Assembly: GCA_000953735.1 (NCBI GenBank)
Contig: LN554852.1
Span: 806,001 to 870,000 of the forward strand
Reading direction: 5' to 3'
DNA from: Moritella viscosa
Lineage (GTDB): Bacteria; Pseudomonadota; Gammaproteobacteria; Enterobacterales; Moritellaceae
DNA: 64,000 nucleotides
Each line of letters begins with the position of its first letter. Within the stretch, counting starts at the first letter, position 1. Under the pieces are notes generated by a model that did no database searches, was not told where the DNA came from, and saw only the letters and a list, made by a program, of their open reading frames with translations. Positions 46,373 through 57,862 of the stretch are shown piece after piece. A program made the position numbers and the translations under genes.

Positions 46373-48397
46373 ATGAGCAAAGATACATTTGACCCAACTA
46401 AATATAATAACAGTAATAATGAACCTTTCGCAGCGGTAATGGAGAGAGAATTGTCTCGCCGCAGTATCTTAAGAGCAGGCGTGGGGATGGCTGCTGTTGG
46501 TATGTTAAGTGGGATAGGTTTAACAGGTTGTTCGAATACTACGAGCGATGAAAATTTGGCAACAAAGCTAAAATTAGGGTTCGATTCTATTTCGGGGGCT
46601 AAACTAGACGCAGTTGTTGTGCCTAAAGGTTACAGTGCACAAGTACTCGCACCTTGGGGCACACCGCTTAATGATTTTGCTCAAGAATGGCAAGCCGACG
46701 GTTCAAATACTGCGTTAGATCAAGCTAATTCACTGGGTATGCATCATGACGGCATGCATTATTTTCCGTTAAATGGTAGCTCTACCGATGGCTTATTATG
46801 TATTAATCATGAGTACATAGATCAAAAGGCATTACATCCTGCTGGACCGACTAAAGATGTGAATAGCTTACGCACAATTCTTGATGAAGTACGCAAAGAA
46901 ATTAATGCGCATGGTGTTACTGTTGTGCGTATTAAGCAAACTAATGGTATTTGGGATGTAGTTAAAAATGATAGCCATAATCGTCGCTTTACAGGTGCTA
47001 CTATTATGGATATTAGCGGCCCAGTTGCTGATAAGGAATTACTCGTAACGGCTTTCGCTACAGATGGCGATAAAGTACGTGGTACGCTTAATAACTGTGG
47101 TAATGGTTATACGCCATGGGGTACCTACCTGACTTGTGAAGAAAACTGGCCTGGTTATTTCGTTAATACTGGCACACAGACCGTAGATCAATTACGTATC
47201 GGCATTGACGATAAAAATACCCGTTATGGTTGGGATGATTTAGCGGGTAACGATGATGAAGTCGCTGATGAATTTAGCCGTTTTGATATTACGATTAAAG
47301 GCGTGAATGCGGCTGAAGATTATCGTAACGAAGCCAATGGTCATGGTTATATTGTCGAAATAGACCCTTATGATAATCAATCGAATGCTGTTAAACGTAC
47401 CGCATTAGGACGCTTCCGCCATGAAGGTTGTGTTTTTGGCAAAGTAACTGAAGGTAAACCGATTGTCTTTTATTCTGGGCATGACTCTCGTTTTGAATAT
47501 ATTTATAAATTTGTTTCTGATGCGTTGTGGGCCCCTGGTGATGCCGATCGCACTGATCGTTTAACTGTGGGTGAAAAGTACATGGGTCAAGGTACTTTGT
47601 ATGTAGCTCGTTTTGACGATAAAGGGGTTGGTGTATGGCTACCACTAACTATGACGGCGGAAACGAAAGAGCAAGGTGTGTTAGCTGATCACTTTGCTAA
47701 CCTTGCTGAGATTATTCTAAATACAGCTGGTGCGGCGGATCTTGTTGGTGCGACGCCAATGGATCGTCCAGAATGGGCAGCCGTAGACCCTATTAATGGT
47801 GCGGTATACATGACCTTGACTAATAATACCAAACGTACAACGGAAACTAACCCTGCGAATCCAAGATTGAACAATAGCGCCGGCCATATTATTCGTTGGC
47901 AAGAAGGTGACGATGCTGAGCAATTTAGTTGGGATATTTTTGTATTTGGTGCGGCAGAAGATGGATCACCAGAAGTTAATATCTCTGGATTAGACGAGCT
48001 AAATCAGTTTGCAAGTCCAGATGGTCTCGCATTTGATTCGCGCGGTATTATGTGGATCCAAACGGATAATGGTGCACTAGAATTAACTGAATATACCAAT
48101 GATCAGATGCTAGCTGTAGTACCAAGTCAACTCACTAAAGATGCTGGTGAATTAGAGACAATTAACAGTGATAATCAAACTGCATTGAAACGTTTCTTTG
48201 TCGGACCAAATGGCGCTGAAGTCACAGGTTTAGCTTTTAGTCCTGCTCAAACGGATCTGTTTTTGAATATCCAACACCCTAAAAATTGGCCGTATAGTAA
48301 TGACGCGTCGATGGAAACACCGAGTAATCAAACTGTTCGACCACGTGCTGCAACCGTTATTATTCGTAAGAATGACGGTGGGGAAGTAGGGGTTTAG
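46373..48397 (+). CDS. PhoX-like (DUF839) protein with Tat signal
   Basis: 674 aa. A Tat signal starts late: RELSRRSILRAGVGM with Arg29-Arg30, followed by a hydrophobic run ending LTGC (Cys53), so it may be a Tat-exported lipoprotein. The body matches PhoX/DUF839 proteins, calcium- and iron-dependent phosphatases: CEENWPGYF, RHEGCVFG, YSGHDSRFEYIYKFVS, DRPEWAAVDP and SPDGLAFDSRGIMWIQTD. Phosphatase activity is inferred from family. No Pho box was identified upstream. Confidence 0.9.
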   Translation: MSKDTFDPTKYNNSNNEPFAAVMERELSRRSILRAGVGMAAVGMLSGIGLTGCSNTTSDENLATKLKLGFDSISGAKLDAVVVPKGYSAQVLAPWGTPLNDFAQEWQADGSNTALDQANSLGMHHDGMHYFPLNGSSTDGLLCINHEYIDQKALHPAGPTKDVNSLRTILDEVRKEINAHGVTVVRIKQTNGIWDVVKNDSHNRRFTGATIMDISGPVADKELLVTAFATDGDKVRGTLNNCGNGYTPWGTYLTCEENWPGYFVNTGTQTVDQLRIGIDDKNTRYGWDDLAGNDDEVADEFSRFDITIKGVNAAEDYRNEANGHGYIVEIDPYDNQSNAVKRTALGRFRHEGCVFGKVTEGKPIVFYSGHDSRFEYIYKFVSDALWAPGDADRTDRLTVGEKYMGQGTLYVARFDDKGVGVWLPLTMTAETKEQGVLADHFANLAEIILNTAGAADLVGATPMDRPEWAAVDPINGAVYMTLTNNTKRTTETNPANPRLNNSAGHIIRWQEGDDAEQFSWDIFVFGAAEDGSPEVNISGLDELNQFASPDGLAFDSRGIMWIQTDNGALELTEYTNDQMLAVVPSQLTKDAGELETINSDNQTALKRFFVGPNGAEVTGLAFSPAQTDLFLNIQHPKNWPYSNDASMETPSNQTVRPRAATVIIRKNDGGEVGV

Positions 48398-48452
48398 TTC
48401 ACTACGATGAATTTTTTAGCGATTAATGGCTAATTACACCTTGTTAAGTATT

Positions 48453-48480
48453 GCCAGCCTTCGGGTTGGCTTTATTGTTT
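48453..48480 (+). terminator. Terminator after the PhoX-like gene
   Basis: A 7-bp stem GCCAGCC with GGTTGGC around a TTCG tetraloop, followed by TTTATTGTTT. Confidence 0.78.
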
Positions 48481-48542
48481 ATAGGATATGATTTACGGTA
48501 GGATAGCGCTATAAATACTCAGAAGATAACAGCCGACAGAAT

Positions 48543-48884
48543 ATGACTAAAACTGAAAAGAAGATTGATAATACTTTATGTAAAGTGCTTACTTGTGTTT
48601 GTGAAGATGCAAAAGATGAAATTCAGGGGTTTCAATGGTTAACGCATACCGTTAATTACGCGAATTTTCCGGCATCTTTAAAAATAACTTGTGTATTTGA
48701 TAACAACGCTGATATTGCTCAATTAACGGCATCGAAGCAAGACCAGCATTTGCATGAATTATTAGCTCAAGCACTTAACGCTGTTGATGTGAGATTCAAA
48801 AATATTAACAAGCAAGTGAAGTTTGATAGTGAAGAAAATTGTACTCGTGACAATGCGGGTAATTGGGTGAAGCGCTTAGGTTAA
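48543..48884 (+). CDS. Small conserved protein of unknown function
   Basis: 113 aa, soluble and without signal peptide. The pattern KKIDNTLCKVLTCVCEDA, then FQWLTHTVNYANFPASLKI and KQVKFDSEENCTRDN belongs to a short family in marine gammaproteobacteria, sometimes labelled 'Fis family regulator', although I see no Fis-like helix-turn-helix. Function unknown. The ATG lacks a strong ribosome site. Confidence 0.6.
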   Translation: MTKTEKKIDNTLCKVLTCVCEDAKDEIQGFQWLTHTVNYANFPASLKITCVFDNNADIAQLTASKQDQHLHELLAQALNAVDVRFKNINKQVKFDSEENCTRDNAGNWVKRLG

Positions 48885-48926
48885 TGTCCTCTCATTATTA
48901 ATAAGAGGGCAAATGGCTATAATTAG

Positions 48927-50318
48927 TTAATTGATTTGTTCAATTACGTGCTCTTCAGCAGCCACTTTACAGCTTCGTTTTTCGGGTAATAGCAAACTTA
49001 AAATGATTGCTGTTAACCCACCGGCAGTAATTGAAGAACCAAAAATATTCTGTACTAATTGCGGCAGTTGTTTTAGTAATTCAGGCACTAAAGCAACCCC
49101 GAAACCAACCCCGAATGATACCGCCATGATTAATAATTTACGGCGGTCTAATTCTTCAGTGGCTAATATTTTGATACCTGTCGCTGCAACCATACCAAAC
49201 ATTACTAACGTAGCTCCGCCTAACACGGGTTTTGGAATTTGTTGTAATATCGCGCCAATCGCAGGAAACAAACCTAACAATACTAAGATACCAGCAATGA
49301 AATAACCAACGTGACGACTTGCCACTCCGGTCATTTGGATCACGCCGTTATTCTGGCTGAATGTTGTATTAGGGAAAGTATTAAAAGTGGCTGCTAGCAT
49401 TGAGTTAAGGCCGTCACCCAGTATGCCGCCTTTGATTCTCGCTATGTAGCGTTTCCCTGTTATTGGCTGTTGCGAGATAATACAGTTCGCTGTTAGATCG
49501 CCGGTTGTTTCAATGGCGGTAATTAAGTAGATCAATGCGACTGGAATGAATGCCATCCAATCAAAAGCAAAACCATACTTAAATGGTACGGGGATACTGA
49601 ACAGTGGTTGATCGCTGATGTCGGTAAAGGTGAACATGTCAAAACCAAGGGCAATCATCACTCCGCAGGTTAAGCCGATGATGATAGAAGATAAGCGGAT
49701 CCATTGATTATTTGAATTATTGAGGAAAATAATAATCGCAAGAACGCTACCACCAAGTGCTAGATTTTCTATGTTCCCAAAGTCAGGTGCATTAAAACCA
49801 CCTGCAAGATCGATCATACCTACTTTAATTAATGAGATACCGATAATAGTAATGACGATACCGGTAATTAATGGATTCAAAATACGTTCTAATTTATCAA
49901 TAAACTGAGAGATAAAGATTTCTACAAATGCACCGAAGAAACAAATACCAAATATCATGGCGAGAATATCTTCGGGCCCGCCGCCATTGGCTTTAACCAT
50001 AAATCCTGCGGCGAGTATTGAACTTAAAAAGGAAAAACTGGTGCCTTGTAAACAGATCATGCCCGCGCCTACTGGACCAAAACGTCGAGCTTGAATAAAC
50101 GTTGCGACACCTGAAACCAATAGCGCCATGCTGATCAAGTAAGGTAGTTGTTCACCTAAGCCTAATACACCGCCAATAATGAGTGTGGGTGTTATAACGC
50201 TAACAAAGCTGGCAAAGACATGCTGTATTGCAGCAAATGAAGATTCTAATACTGGGGGAATATCATCTAATTTATAAATCAGATCTGTGTGTTCATGCTG
50301 TGCATCATTACTGCTCAT
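48927..50318 (-). CDS. NCS2 nucleobase permease, XanP/xanthine-uracil type
   Basis: 463 aa, about 12-14 membrane segments. Family signatures: the 10th-helix-region motif around TFSQNNGVIQMTGVASR, TANCIISQQPITGK, and the N-terminal TPTLIIGGVLGLGEQLPYLIS. The TFSQNNGVIQMTG type of loop is that of bacterial xanthine permeases (XanP/XanQ), so xanthine/H+ symport is the likeliest activity; uracil or urate cannot be excluded. No purine riboswitch is seen upstream. Divergent from the Rof-like gene. Confidence 0.88.
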   Translation of the reverse strand: MSSNDAQHEHTDLIYKLDDIPPVLESSFAAIQHVFASFVSVITPTLIIGGVLGLGEQLPYLISMALLVSGVATFIQARRFGPVGAGMICLQGTSFSFLSSILAAGFMVKANGGGPEDILAMIFGICFFGAFVEIFISQFIDKLERILNPLITGIVITIIGISLIKVGMIDLAGGFNAPDFGNIENLALGGSVLAIIIFLNNSNNQWIRLSSIIIGLTCGVMIALGFDMFTFTDISDQPLFSIPVPFKYGFAFDWMAFIPVALIYLITAIETTGDLTANCIISQQPITGKRYIARIKGGILGDGLNSMLAATFNTFPNTTFSQNNGVIQMTGVASRHVGYFIAGILVLLGLFPAIGAILQQIPKPVLGGATLVMFGMVAATGIKILATEELDRRKLLIMAVSFGVGFGVALVPELLKQLPQLVQNIFGSSITAGGLTAIILSLLLPEKRSCKVAAEEHVIEQIN

Positions 50319-50680
50319 GAATTAATTTCCTTATTTTTCTGAGAGTCGGCATATTCATTATATGTATGCATTGATGTACAGCAAGTATCGAACCAGTGTT
50401 CACAATAAGCGTTAATATTGAATACATTCATTTTTTTGTTTCGTATCCATTTGATTTTAAAATGATTAAGTTTTCATGTCTTTTTTGTTTTAAATTTATA
50501 TACAGTTTTAACTTATATTTATATACAAAGCGTGCACCAATATTGCTCTAAATTGATAATATCCTCCAAACTAGTGCATTCATATATTAGCGTTAGTTTG
50601 TAAAGAGCTAAAATTAGTATATGTTCACCGACTATGATAAAAGTTAGGACTTGTTTCAGTGAAATATGGAGATATAAACT
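50319..50680. other. AT-rich divergent spacer between the permease and Rof-like genes
   Basis: 362 nt, very AT-rich, with several poly-T and TATA-like runs. It must hold both divergent promoters. I see no convincing ORF, operator or structured RNA. A GGAGA ribosome site precedes 50681. Confidence 0.4.
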
Positions 50681-50932
50681 ATGATGAAATGCGATCAGTA
50701 TGACTATATTGAAATAGTGTGTATGCACAAATACCCGGTTAAGTTAACGCTTAAATCGGGTGCTGAAATATACGGTATTGGGCTCGATACGCAACGTAAT
50801 GAAAATCGAGACGAATGTATTAAGATAACGGTTGATGATGTTATTCGTTTGATTGTACTCGATACGATCTTAACACTTGATGTGACAGTCGATAACCCTC
50901 ATTTTCAGAGCGTGATTTTTGATTATGATTAA
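50681..50932 (+). CDS. rof: Rof/YaeO-family Rho-binding antiterminator
   Basis: 83 aa, similar in size to E. coli Rof (YaeO), which binds Rho and inhibits Rho-dependent termination. The start YDYIEIVCMHKYPVKLTLKS parallels the YDNLELACQHH pattern of E. coli Rof; the rest is a small Sm-like beta-barrel (RLIVLDTILTLDV). ATG at 50681 or 50684. Assignment by pattern recall, so moderately sure. Confidence 0.72.
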   Translation: MMKCDQYDYIEIVCMHKYPVKLTLKSGAEIYGIGLDTQRNENRDECIKITVDDVIRLIVLDTILTLDVTVDNPHFQSVIFDYD

Positions 50933-50969
50933 AGATAAAAAGCCTTGTCTGTGATAAACAAACAAGGCT
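50931..50969 (-). terminator. Terminator of the chemoreceptor gene
   Basis: Stem 50941-50948 pairs with 50962-50969; on the minus strand it is followed by TTTTATCTTT. On the plus strand the tail is weak, so it acts mainly for the minus-strand gene. Confidence 0.65.
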
Positions 50970-51000
50970 GATATTTAGGTCGAGTTAGTGATTGCTGTTC

Positions 51001-52983
51001 TTATAAATTAAACTTACCAACAACATCTTTCAACTCGGTATTCATTACTCCAAGTTCTGTTGTTGTTATTGCTGTATGTTCGGAGTTACTTGATAACTCG
51101 CTTACGATGTGCTGTATTTCACTCATATTACGGGTGACTTCATTACTTACTGTACTTTGCTCTTCTGCAGCAGAAGCGATCTGGATAGTCAGTTCACTAA
51201 TAGTAGAAATTGCGATTTCCATACTTTCTAGATCTTGGTTTACTTCTTGAGTATCCGTTGCAGTTGTTACACAGCGTTCTTTGGTTTTATCCATCGCGTT
51301 CACAACGGCATTTACCCCTGAATTAAGCTTCGCTAACATCGTATTAATTTCTGATGTACTGTTTTGTGTACGTGCCGCTAATGCTCTGACTTCATCTGCT
51401 ACTACGGCAAAACCACGGCCTTGTTCACCTGCTCGGGCTGCTTCAATTGCCGCATTAAGTGCAAGTAAGTTAGTTTGTTCTGCAATGTCGCCAATAACGG
51501 TTAGTACAGCACTAATTTGTTGAGTATGCTGCGCCATGCTTTCAATATTGACTACGGTATCTTCAACATCATCCAGTAAGGTTTGTACGTTACTTGATGC
51601 GCGAATAACCGTTATTTTTGATTGTGATACAGCATCGTGCATTTGCTGGGTGGCTGCTGCTGCGTCTGCTGCATTGGTCGCTACAATCGTTGCTGTGGTA
51701 CTCATTTCTTCCATTGCAGTCACAGCTTGCTCTGTTTCTTTCGCGTGACTAATGACGATGTTATTGGTGATTTGAGTTTGTTCTTCAACTTGCGCCAACG
51801 AACCCGATATTTTGACTGAAGAATCATTAACAGACAGCATTAACGTATGTAAGTAATTAATAAAGTTATTCACTGAATTACCAATATCGCCAACTTCATC
51901 ATTTGCTTTGATTTGCACACGCGTTGTTAGATCTGCATTACCTTGTGAAAGTAGGTCAATGTTTTCACGTAGTACGATCAAGCGCTGTGACAGACGTTTA
52001 AAGGTAATGTAACAAAAACAAATAATAGCCAGCATGAGTGGTAATTGAATTGCCGCGATAAGTGATAAAATAACCGACTCATTTTCATGTAAAGAGGCAA
52101 CGGGAACGGCTAACGCAATTGACCATGGTGTCCCCTCTAATGGTTCAAAATACAGTGCGTACTCTTCGCCATTCTCAGCGTCATAACTAATATACTGTTT
52201 GTTATTCTGATTGTTTAAGTTGTTATTTACGGCATTAATAAATGTAGAACGTGATGCCAGAGATGTGGTTGTTTTTAATAATAAATCTCCTGAGGTAGCA
52301 GCTGTATTGTTAAGGATCTTACCATCTTGTTCGACAACTAGAATGTAGCCACCAAACTCTCGCTCTAAGTCTTTAGCAAGTTGGTTAAAGAAACCGAGTG
52401 TTACGTCAATTGTTGCCGCACCATACAGACGACCGTCTTTATATATACCCATGCTACAGTTAGTACGTGCTTCGGTACTTGCCGAATCTTTGTATGCTGG
52501 CGCCCAAGCACACGTACCTCTTGGTGCATTTTGTCCGGCTCTGTGCCAAGACTGTTCAAAATAATTCGGTGCCGCGGCGGTATTCCAATAATCATTAGAG
52601 ATCAATTGATTGTTACTATCTCGGTGCACAAAAGAACTGAATTTACGCATACCTTCTTGACGCTGATCTGGTAGTGGCCAAATACCGCCACCAAACACGC
52701 TGCTATCACCGTATTGATCAACCAATGCGGGCAGTAATTTATCAATTTGTTCACTGGATAATTCAGGGACCACTTGCGTGATATTTTTCTGCTGAGCTTC
52801 TACTTTATTGAGTTTACTAAATACATTTTCAGATACTGTTTGTAATGACTTATGAATGATGTCTTCTGAAGATTCAAGTAATTGTGGTGAGACGAAGGTT
52901 TTAATGCCGATCGTTGTTAATACCATAATTGCGAGCATAAACGCAATGAAGTAGGAAGAGTACATATTTTTAATAGAATTCAT
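51001..52983 (-). CDS. Methyl-accepting chemotaxis protein with dCache domain
   Basis: 660 aa. Membrane helix at about 8-28, periplasmic dCache_1 sensor about 35-290 (GGGIWPLPDQR, YFEQSWHRAG, SMGIYKDGRLYGAATIDVT), second helix near 303-325, HAMP, then the cytoplasmic signalling domain with hairpin tip NLLALNAAIEAARAGEQG. Methylation regions rich in Glu/Gln flank the tip. The ligand cannot be told from sequence; dCache receptors often bind amino acids or amines. Confidence 0.94.
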   Translation of the reverse strand: MNSIKNMYSSYFIAFMLAIMVLTTIGIKTFVSPQLLESSEDIIHKSLQTVSENVFSKLNKVEAQQKNITQVVPELSSEQIDKLLPALVDQYGDSSVFGGGIWPLPDQRQEGMRKFSSFVHRDSNNQLISNDYWNTAAAPNYFEQSWHRAGQNAPRGTCAWAPAYKDSASTEARTNCSMGIYKDGRLYGAATIDVTLGFFNQLAKDLEREFGGYILVVEQDGKILNNTAATSGDLLLKTTTSLASRSTFINAVNNNLNNQNNKQYISYDAENGEEYALYFEPLEGTPWSIALAVPVASLHENESVILSLIAAIQLPLMLAIICFCYITFKRLSQRLIVLRENIDLLSQGNADLTTRVQIKANDEVGDIGNSVNNFINYLHTLMLSVNDSSVKISGSLAQVEEQTQITNNIVISHAKETEQAVTAMEEMSTTATIVATNAADAAAATQQMHDAVSQSKITVIRASSNVQTLLDDVEDTVVNIESMAQHTQQISAVLTVIGDIAEQTNLLALNAAIEAARAGEQGRGFAVVADEVRALAARTQNSTSEINTMLAKLNSGVNAVVNAMDKTKERCVTTATDTQEVNQDLESMEIAISTISELTIQIASAAEEQSTVSNEVTRNMSEIQHIVSELSSNSEHTAITTTELGVMNTELKDVVGKFNL

Positions 52984-53133
52984 GATTTAGATACCTTGTG
53001 ATGTCCCATAAATTAAAGCTATGTAGGCTATCGGCTGAGTAGCTGATATCACAAGGTTTTTTTATTGATTATTTTTAATTAAGTATTATTAATATCTAAT
53101 TGGAGGCCATTTAAGTCAGCGACTTAGCTAAAA

Positions 53134-54456
53134 TTAATCGACGGTAGAACGTATTTCACCATCGGTAAAACGCGTGACTAGCTTGTCGCCAGATTTTAGT
53201 TTGGCCACAGAGGTGATCACTTGGTGTTTGTCATTCTGCGTAATGGAGTAGCCACGGGTTAGTGTCGCTAGTGGACTAACTGTTTGGAGTTGTTGCACAA
53301 GATTTTGTAAATTATTTTGTTCTTGTTGTAAACGGCGTTGCATCGCACTGTGTAATCGAGTTTGTAAATTGGCTTGTTGTTGCTGCATCGCCGCTAGTTT
53401 ATGCACTGGAGAGTGGGACTGTAATCGACCCGTTAGTTGGGTTAGATGTAACTTTTGCTTACCAATATGGCGATTAACGGCTTGGTTTAAACGTAGGCTA
53501 AGTTCATCGAGCTTTTGACTTTGTTGCTGCAATTTATGTTGTGGGTGTTGGTTCATCAATGTTTGTTGTAAGTAACGCTGTTGATGTTTCTTTTTCGCTA
53601 GCTGTGTTTGTATGGCTTTGTTTAAACGTCGGCTCAGGTTTGTCACCTGTTGTTGCAGGTGTGCTTGATCCTGACTCACGAGTTCGGCTGCGGCAGAAGG
53701 AGTTGGTGCGCGCATATCGGCGACGAAATCGGCGATAGTGACGTCGATCTCGTGGCCTACGGCGCTGATAATGGGTAATTGACTGTTAAAAATAGCTTGG
53801 GCAACAGAGGCTTCATTGAAGCACCATAAGTCTTCTAATGAACCGCCACCGCGGCCGACAATCAACAAATCAACTTCATTACGTTGATTGGCAATATTAA
53901 TAGCATTAACAATCGCGGGTGCTGCTTGTGCACCTTGCACCAGCGTTGGGTAGATAATCACCGGTAAGTTAGGACTACGACGTTCAAGTACGGTCAGAAT
54001 ATCATGTACCGCAGCACCGGTTGCCGAAGTAACAATACCAATGCGTTTGGCATGTAGGGGCAGGGCTTTTTTATGTGCTTGGGCAAAATAACCTTGTGCA
54101 TCTAACGATGCTTTTAACTGTTCATATTGCTGTTGTAATAAACCGTCGCCAGCTGGACTTAATGATTCAACCACTAATTGATATTCACCACGCGGTTCGT
54201 ACATGGTTACACGTACTTTGGCTAATACTTGTTGGCCGTTGGCTGGACGAAATGTCACTCGGCGGTTATTGCCTTTAAACATGGCGCAGCGGACTTGTGA
54301 GCGACTATCTTTAAGTGATAAGTACCAATGTCCAGATGCCGGCGCGACAAAGTTGGAGATTTCGCCAGTCAACCACAGCGTCCCCATCTCTGATTCAAGC
54401 AATTGCCTAACGCTGGCATTTAAGTGAGTCACTGTATAAATATTTGCATTGTTCAA
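53134..54456 (-). CDS. xseA: Exodeoxyribonuclease VII large subunit XseA
   Basis: 440 aa (E. coli 456). N-terminal OB fold ([31 protein letters not shown]), then the catalytic domain with [28 protein letters not shown] and [25 protein letters not shown], and a long C-terminal coiled coil very rich in Gln/Leu. The start is a TTG at 54456, with no in-frame ATG nearby and a weak ribosome site, so low translation is likely. Divergent from guaB, as in E. coli. Confidence 0.94.
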   Translation of the reverse strand: MNNANIYTVTHLNASVRQLLESEMGTLWLTGEISNFVAPASGHWYLSLKDSRSQVRCAMFKGNNRRVTFRPANGQQVLAKVRVTMYEPRGEYQLVVESLSPAGDGLLQQQYEQLKASLDAQGYFAQAHKKALPLHAKRIGIVTSATGAAVHDILTVLERRSPNLPVIIYPTLVQGAQAAPAIVNAINIANQRNEVDLLIVGRGGGSLEDLWCFNEASVAQAIFNSQLPIISAVGHEIDVTIADFVADMRAPTPSAAAELVSQDQAHLQQQVTNLSRRLNKAIQTQLAKKKHQQRYLQQTLMNQHPQHKLQQQSQKLDELSLRLNQAVNRHIGKQKLHLTQLTGRLQSHSPVHKLAAMQQQQANLQTRLHSAMQRRLQQEQNNLQNLVQQLQTVSPLATLTRGYSITQNDKHQVITSVAKLKSGDKLVTRFTDGEIRSTVD

Positions 54457-54671
54457 AATAAGGCTCTCTAGCGTTAAGCAGTTAAAATTAGATGTAATTG
54501 CGTTGGCATATTGTAGCAGATTTGCTTTTTAATAGGCATTAAGATCAACGGAAACTAAAAAATATTGAAATATAGTTTGCTTTTACCCACAAGCATCCAT
54601 ATACTTCGTCCGCAATATTTATACCAATTATGTCGTCCATTTTATACCTTTAACAAGGTGAGATATTGCCC

Positions 54672-56135
54672 ATGCTAAGAATTGCCAAAGAAGCCCTTAC
54701 CTTTGATGACGTACTACTTGTACCTGCTCATTCAACTGTTTTACCGAACGATGCTGACCTAAAAACTCAACTAACAAAAAACATCCAACTAAACATCCCT
54801 ATGCTTGCAGCTGCGATGGACACAGTAACTGAAGGTCGTTTAGCGATCGCGTTAGCTGAAGAAGGTGGTATTGGTTTCGTTCACAAAAACATGTCTATTG
54901 AACGTCAAGCAGCTGAAGTACGTTTAGTGAAGAAATATGTAAGTGGTATTGTTGCTGAGCCCGTTACTGTAAAACCTGACATGACAATTGCTGATGTAGC
55001 TGAACTAGCTAAGCAATACGGTTTTGCTGGCTTTCCTGTAGTAACCGAAGCCAATGACCTAGTGGGTATCATTACTGGTCGTGATGTACGTTTTGTTGAT
55101 GATTTAACTACCCTAGTTGAATCTGTGATGACACCGAAAGATCGTTTAGTGACAGTTGGAAAAAAAGCTTCTCGTGAAGAAGTGCTTGGCCTAATGCACA
55201 AACACCGTATTGAAAAAGTACTTGCAGTAAATACAGACTTTAAACTAACGGGTATGATCACGGTTAAAGATTTTAAACAAGCAGAGAAAAAACCAAATGC
55301 ATGTAAAGACGAATTAGGTCGTTTACGTGTAGGTGCTGCTGTTGGTGCTGGTGGTTCTACTGCAGAGCGTATCGATGCATTAGTAGAAGCCGGTGTTGAT
55401 GTATTATTAATTGATTCATCTCACGGTCACTCTCAAGGTGTTTTAAACCGTATTAAAGAAACACGCGCGGCATACCCTGATTTAGAAATCATCGGTGGTA
55501 ACGTTGCAACTGGCGCTGGTGCACTAGCATTAGTTGACGCTGGCGTTAGCTGTGTGAAAGTAGGTATCGGCCCTGGTTCAATCTGTACTACCCGTATCGT
55601 TACTGGTGTAGGTGTGCCACAAATTACCGCAATCAATGATGCTGTAACGGCATTAGAAGGTACTGGTATTCCAGTTATCGCTGATGGTGGTATCCGTTTC
55701 TCTGGTGATATCGCGAAAGCACTTGCTGCTGGTGCATCATGTGTGATGGTTGGTTCTATGTTCGCTGGTACTGAAGAAGCACCTGGTGAAGTTGAACTTT
55801 ACCAAGGTCGTGCATACAAATCTTACCGTGGTATGGGTTCATTAGGCGCTATGTCTAAGGGTTCATCTGACCGTTACTTCCAATCAGAAAACGCTGCCGA
55901 CAAATTAGTACCAGAAGGTATTGAAGGCCGTGTTCCTTATAAAGGCAAATTGAAAGAAATCATCCATCAACAAATGGGTGGTATCCGTTCTTCAATGGGT
56001 CTAACTGGTTGTGCAACGATTCATGACATGAACACGAAAGCTGAATTTGTTCGTATCACTGGTTCTGGTATCACAGAAAGCCATGTTCACGATGTGATTA
56101 TGACTAAAGAAGCGCCAAACTACCGTTCAAACTAA
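54672..56135 (+). CDS. guaB: IMP dehydrogenase GuaB
   Basis: IMP to XMP, the rate-limiting step to GMP. 487 aa from the ATG at 54672, which aligns with the E. coli start [14 protein letters not shown]; a TTG 6 nt upstream is nearer to the AAGGTG ribosome site and cannot be excluded. Two CBS domains at about 95-205; catalytic loop [13 protein letters not shown] with the active-site Cys; flap region [14 protein letters not shown]. guaA follows after 108 nt as the usual guaBA pair. Confidence 0.97.
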   Translation: MLRIAKEALTFDDVLLVPAHSTVLPNDADLKTQLTKNIQLNIPMLAAAMDTVTEGRLAIALAEEGGIGFVHKNMSIERQAAEVRLVKKYVSGIVAEPVTVKPDMTIADVAELAKQYGFAGFPVVTEANDLVGIITGRDVRFVDDLTTLVESVMTPKDRLVTVGKKASREEVLGLMHKHRIEKVLAVNTDFKLTGMITVKDFKQAEKKPNACKDELGRLRVGAAVGAGGSTAERIDALVEAGVDVLLIDSSHGHSQGVLNRIKETRAAYPDLEIIGGNVATGAGALALVDAGVSCVKVGIGPGSICTTRIVTGVGVPQITAINDAVTALEGTGIPVIADGGIRFSGDIAKALAAGASCVMVGSMFAGTEEAPGEVELYQGRAYKSYRGMGSLGAMSKGSSDRYFQSENAADKLVPEGIEGRVPYKGKLKEIIHQQMGGIRSSMGLTGCATIHDMNTKAEFVRITGSGITESHVHDVIMTKEAPNYRSN

Positions 56136-56243
56136 GCTTAGCTGAACGCATAGTTAGAAACTGATAATGCAAGGGGAGAAAAGTGTCTCCTCTTACTATT
56201 ATTACAAATACTACTACTAAATATATTTACAGGAATATCTTTA

Positions 56244-57824
56244 ATGACCACAAATATTCATGAGCAAAAAATCCTAATTCTGGACTTTGGTTCTCAATAT
56301 ACGCAGTTAATCGCTCGTCGTATCCGTGAAATCGGTGTTTACTGTGAATTATGGACATGGGATGTAGATGAAGCGGCAATCCGTGAATTCAATCCAAACG
56401 GTATTATCCTTGCTGGTGGCCCAGAAAGCGTAACAGAAGCGGGTTCACCTCGTGCACCTGAATATGTATTCAACGCAGGCGTACCTGTACTGGGTATCTG
56501 TTACGGTATGCAAACAATGTCTGAGCAACTTGGTGGCAAAGTCATTAAAGGTACTGGCGAAGGCGAATTTGGTTATGCACAAATCGAGATGCAATCTCCT
56601 TCTGCGCTGTTCAAGTCTATCGAAGATGCAGTATCTGATTCTGGTAAAGCACTATTAGACGTATGGATGAGCCACGGTGATAAAGTTTCTGCTATTCCAG
56701 AAGGCTTTGTAACAGTTGCTAACACAGCGACTTGTCAGTTTGCTGCGATGGCAAACGAAGAAAAACGTTTTTACGGTGTTCAATTTCACCCAGAAGTAAC
56801 ACATACTCGTCAAGGTGAGCGTATGCTTGCTCACTTTGCAAAAGACATCTGTGGCTGTGACGGACGTTGGACTTCAACTTCAATTATCGATGATGCAATT
56901 GCTCGTATGAAAGCGAAAATCGGTGATGATGAAGTTATTCTAGGTCTATCTGGTGGTGTTGATTCATCTGTTGTTGCTATGTTATTACAACGCGCAATTG
57001 GCGATAAGCTGACTTGTGTATTCGTTGATAACGGTTTACTTCGTTTAAACGAAGGTCAGCAAGTAATGGATATGTTTGGTGATCGTTTCGGTCTAAATAT
57101 TGTTCATGTTAAAGCTGAAGATCGTTTCCTTGAGCAAATGGCTGGCGAAAATGATCCTGAAACTAAACGTAAAATTATTGGCCGTGTATTTGTTGAAATC
57201 TTTGACGAAGAATCTAAGAAATTAAGCAATGCTAAATGGTTAGCACAAGGTACTATCTACCCTGACGTTATCGAATCAGCTGCGACTAAAAATGGTAAAG
57301 CGCACGTGATTAAATCACACCATAACGTAGGTGGTTTACCTGACGATATGGCAATGGGTCTTGTTGAACCATTACGTGAATTATTTAAAGATGAAGTGCG
57401 TAAGATTGGTCTTGAATTAGGTCTACCATACGACATGCTTTACCGTCACCCATTCCCTGGACCTGGTCTAGGTGTGCGTGTACTTGGCGAAGTGAAGAAA
57501 GAATATTGCGACCTATTACGTCGTGCTGACGCTATCTTCATCGAAGAATTACACAAAGCGGAACTTTACCATAAAGTAAGCCAAGCGTTTGTTGTATTCT
57601 TACCGGTACGCTCTGTTGGCGTAATGGGCGATTGCCGTAAATACGATTGGGTTGTATCACTACGTTGTGTTGAAACAATCGACTTTATGACTGCGCGTTG
57701 GTCACATCTTCCGTATGATTTAATCGGTCATGTTTCAAACCGTATTATCAATGAAATTGATGGTATTTCTCGTGTGGTTTACGATGTATCTGGTAAGCCA
57801 CCTGCAACAATTGAGTGGGAATAA
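56244..57824 (+). CDS. guaA: GMP synthase GuaA
   Basis: XMP + glutamine + ATP to GMP. 526 aa. Class I amidotransferase domain with the nucleophile in GICYGMQ and the His-Glu of [14 protein letters not shown] pyrophosphatase domain with [11 protein letters not shown]; dimerisation domain ending PATIEWE. It is second of guaBA and followed by a strong terminator. Confidence 0.98.
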   Translation: MTTNIHEQKILILDFGSQYTQLIARRIREIGVYCELWTWDVDEAAIREFNPNGIILAGGPESVTEAGSPRAPEYVFNAGVPVLGICYGMQTMSEQLGGKVIKGTGEGEFGYAQIEMQSPSALFKSIEDAVSDSGKALLDVWMSHGDKVSAIPEGFVTVANTATCQFAAMANEEKRFYGVQFHPEVTHTRQGERMLAHFAKDICGCDGRWTSTSIIDDAIARMKAKIGDDEVILGLSGGVDSSVVAMLLQRAIGDKLTCVFVDNGLLRLNEGQQVMDMFGDRFGLNIVHVKAEDRFLEQMAGENDPETKRKIIGRVFVEIFDEESKKLSNAKWLAQGTIYPDVIESAATKNGKAHVIKSHHNVGGLPDDMAMGLVEPLRELFKDEVRKIGLELGLPYDMLYRHPFPGPGLGVRVLGEVKKEYCDLLRRADAIFIEELHKAELYHKVSQAFVVFLPVRSVGVMGDCRKYDWVVSLRCVETIDFMTARWSHLPYDLIGHVSNRIINEIDGISRVVYDVSGKPPATIEWE

Positions 57825-57862
57825 TCCTCACTTATTAAGCAGTACATACTGATATGAATATG

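Noticed and set aside
48886-48908. Near-palindrome CCTCTCATTATTAATAAGAGG between two convergent genes
   Set aside because: No T-tract on either side and inner mismatches; could be a weak terminator but I cannot support it.
50319-50680. Purine riboswitch upstream of the xanthine/uracil-type permease
   Set aside because: I could not find the conserved three-way-junction segments; the region is only AT-rich.
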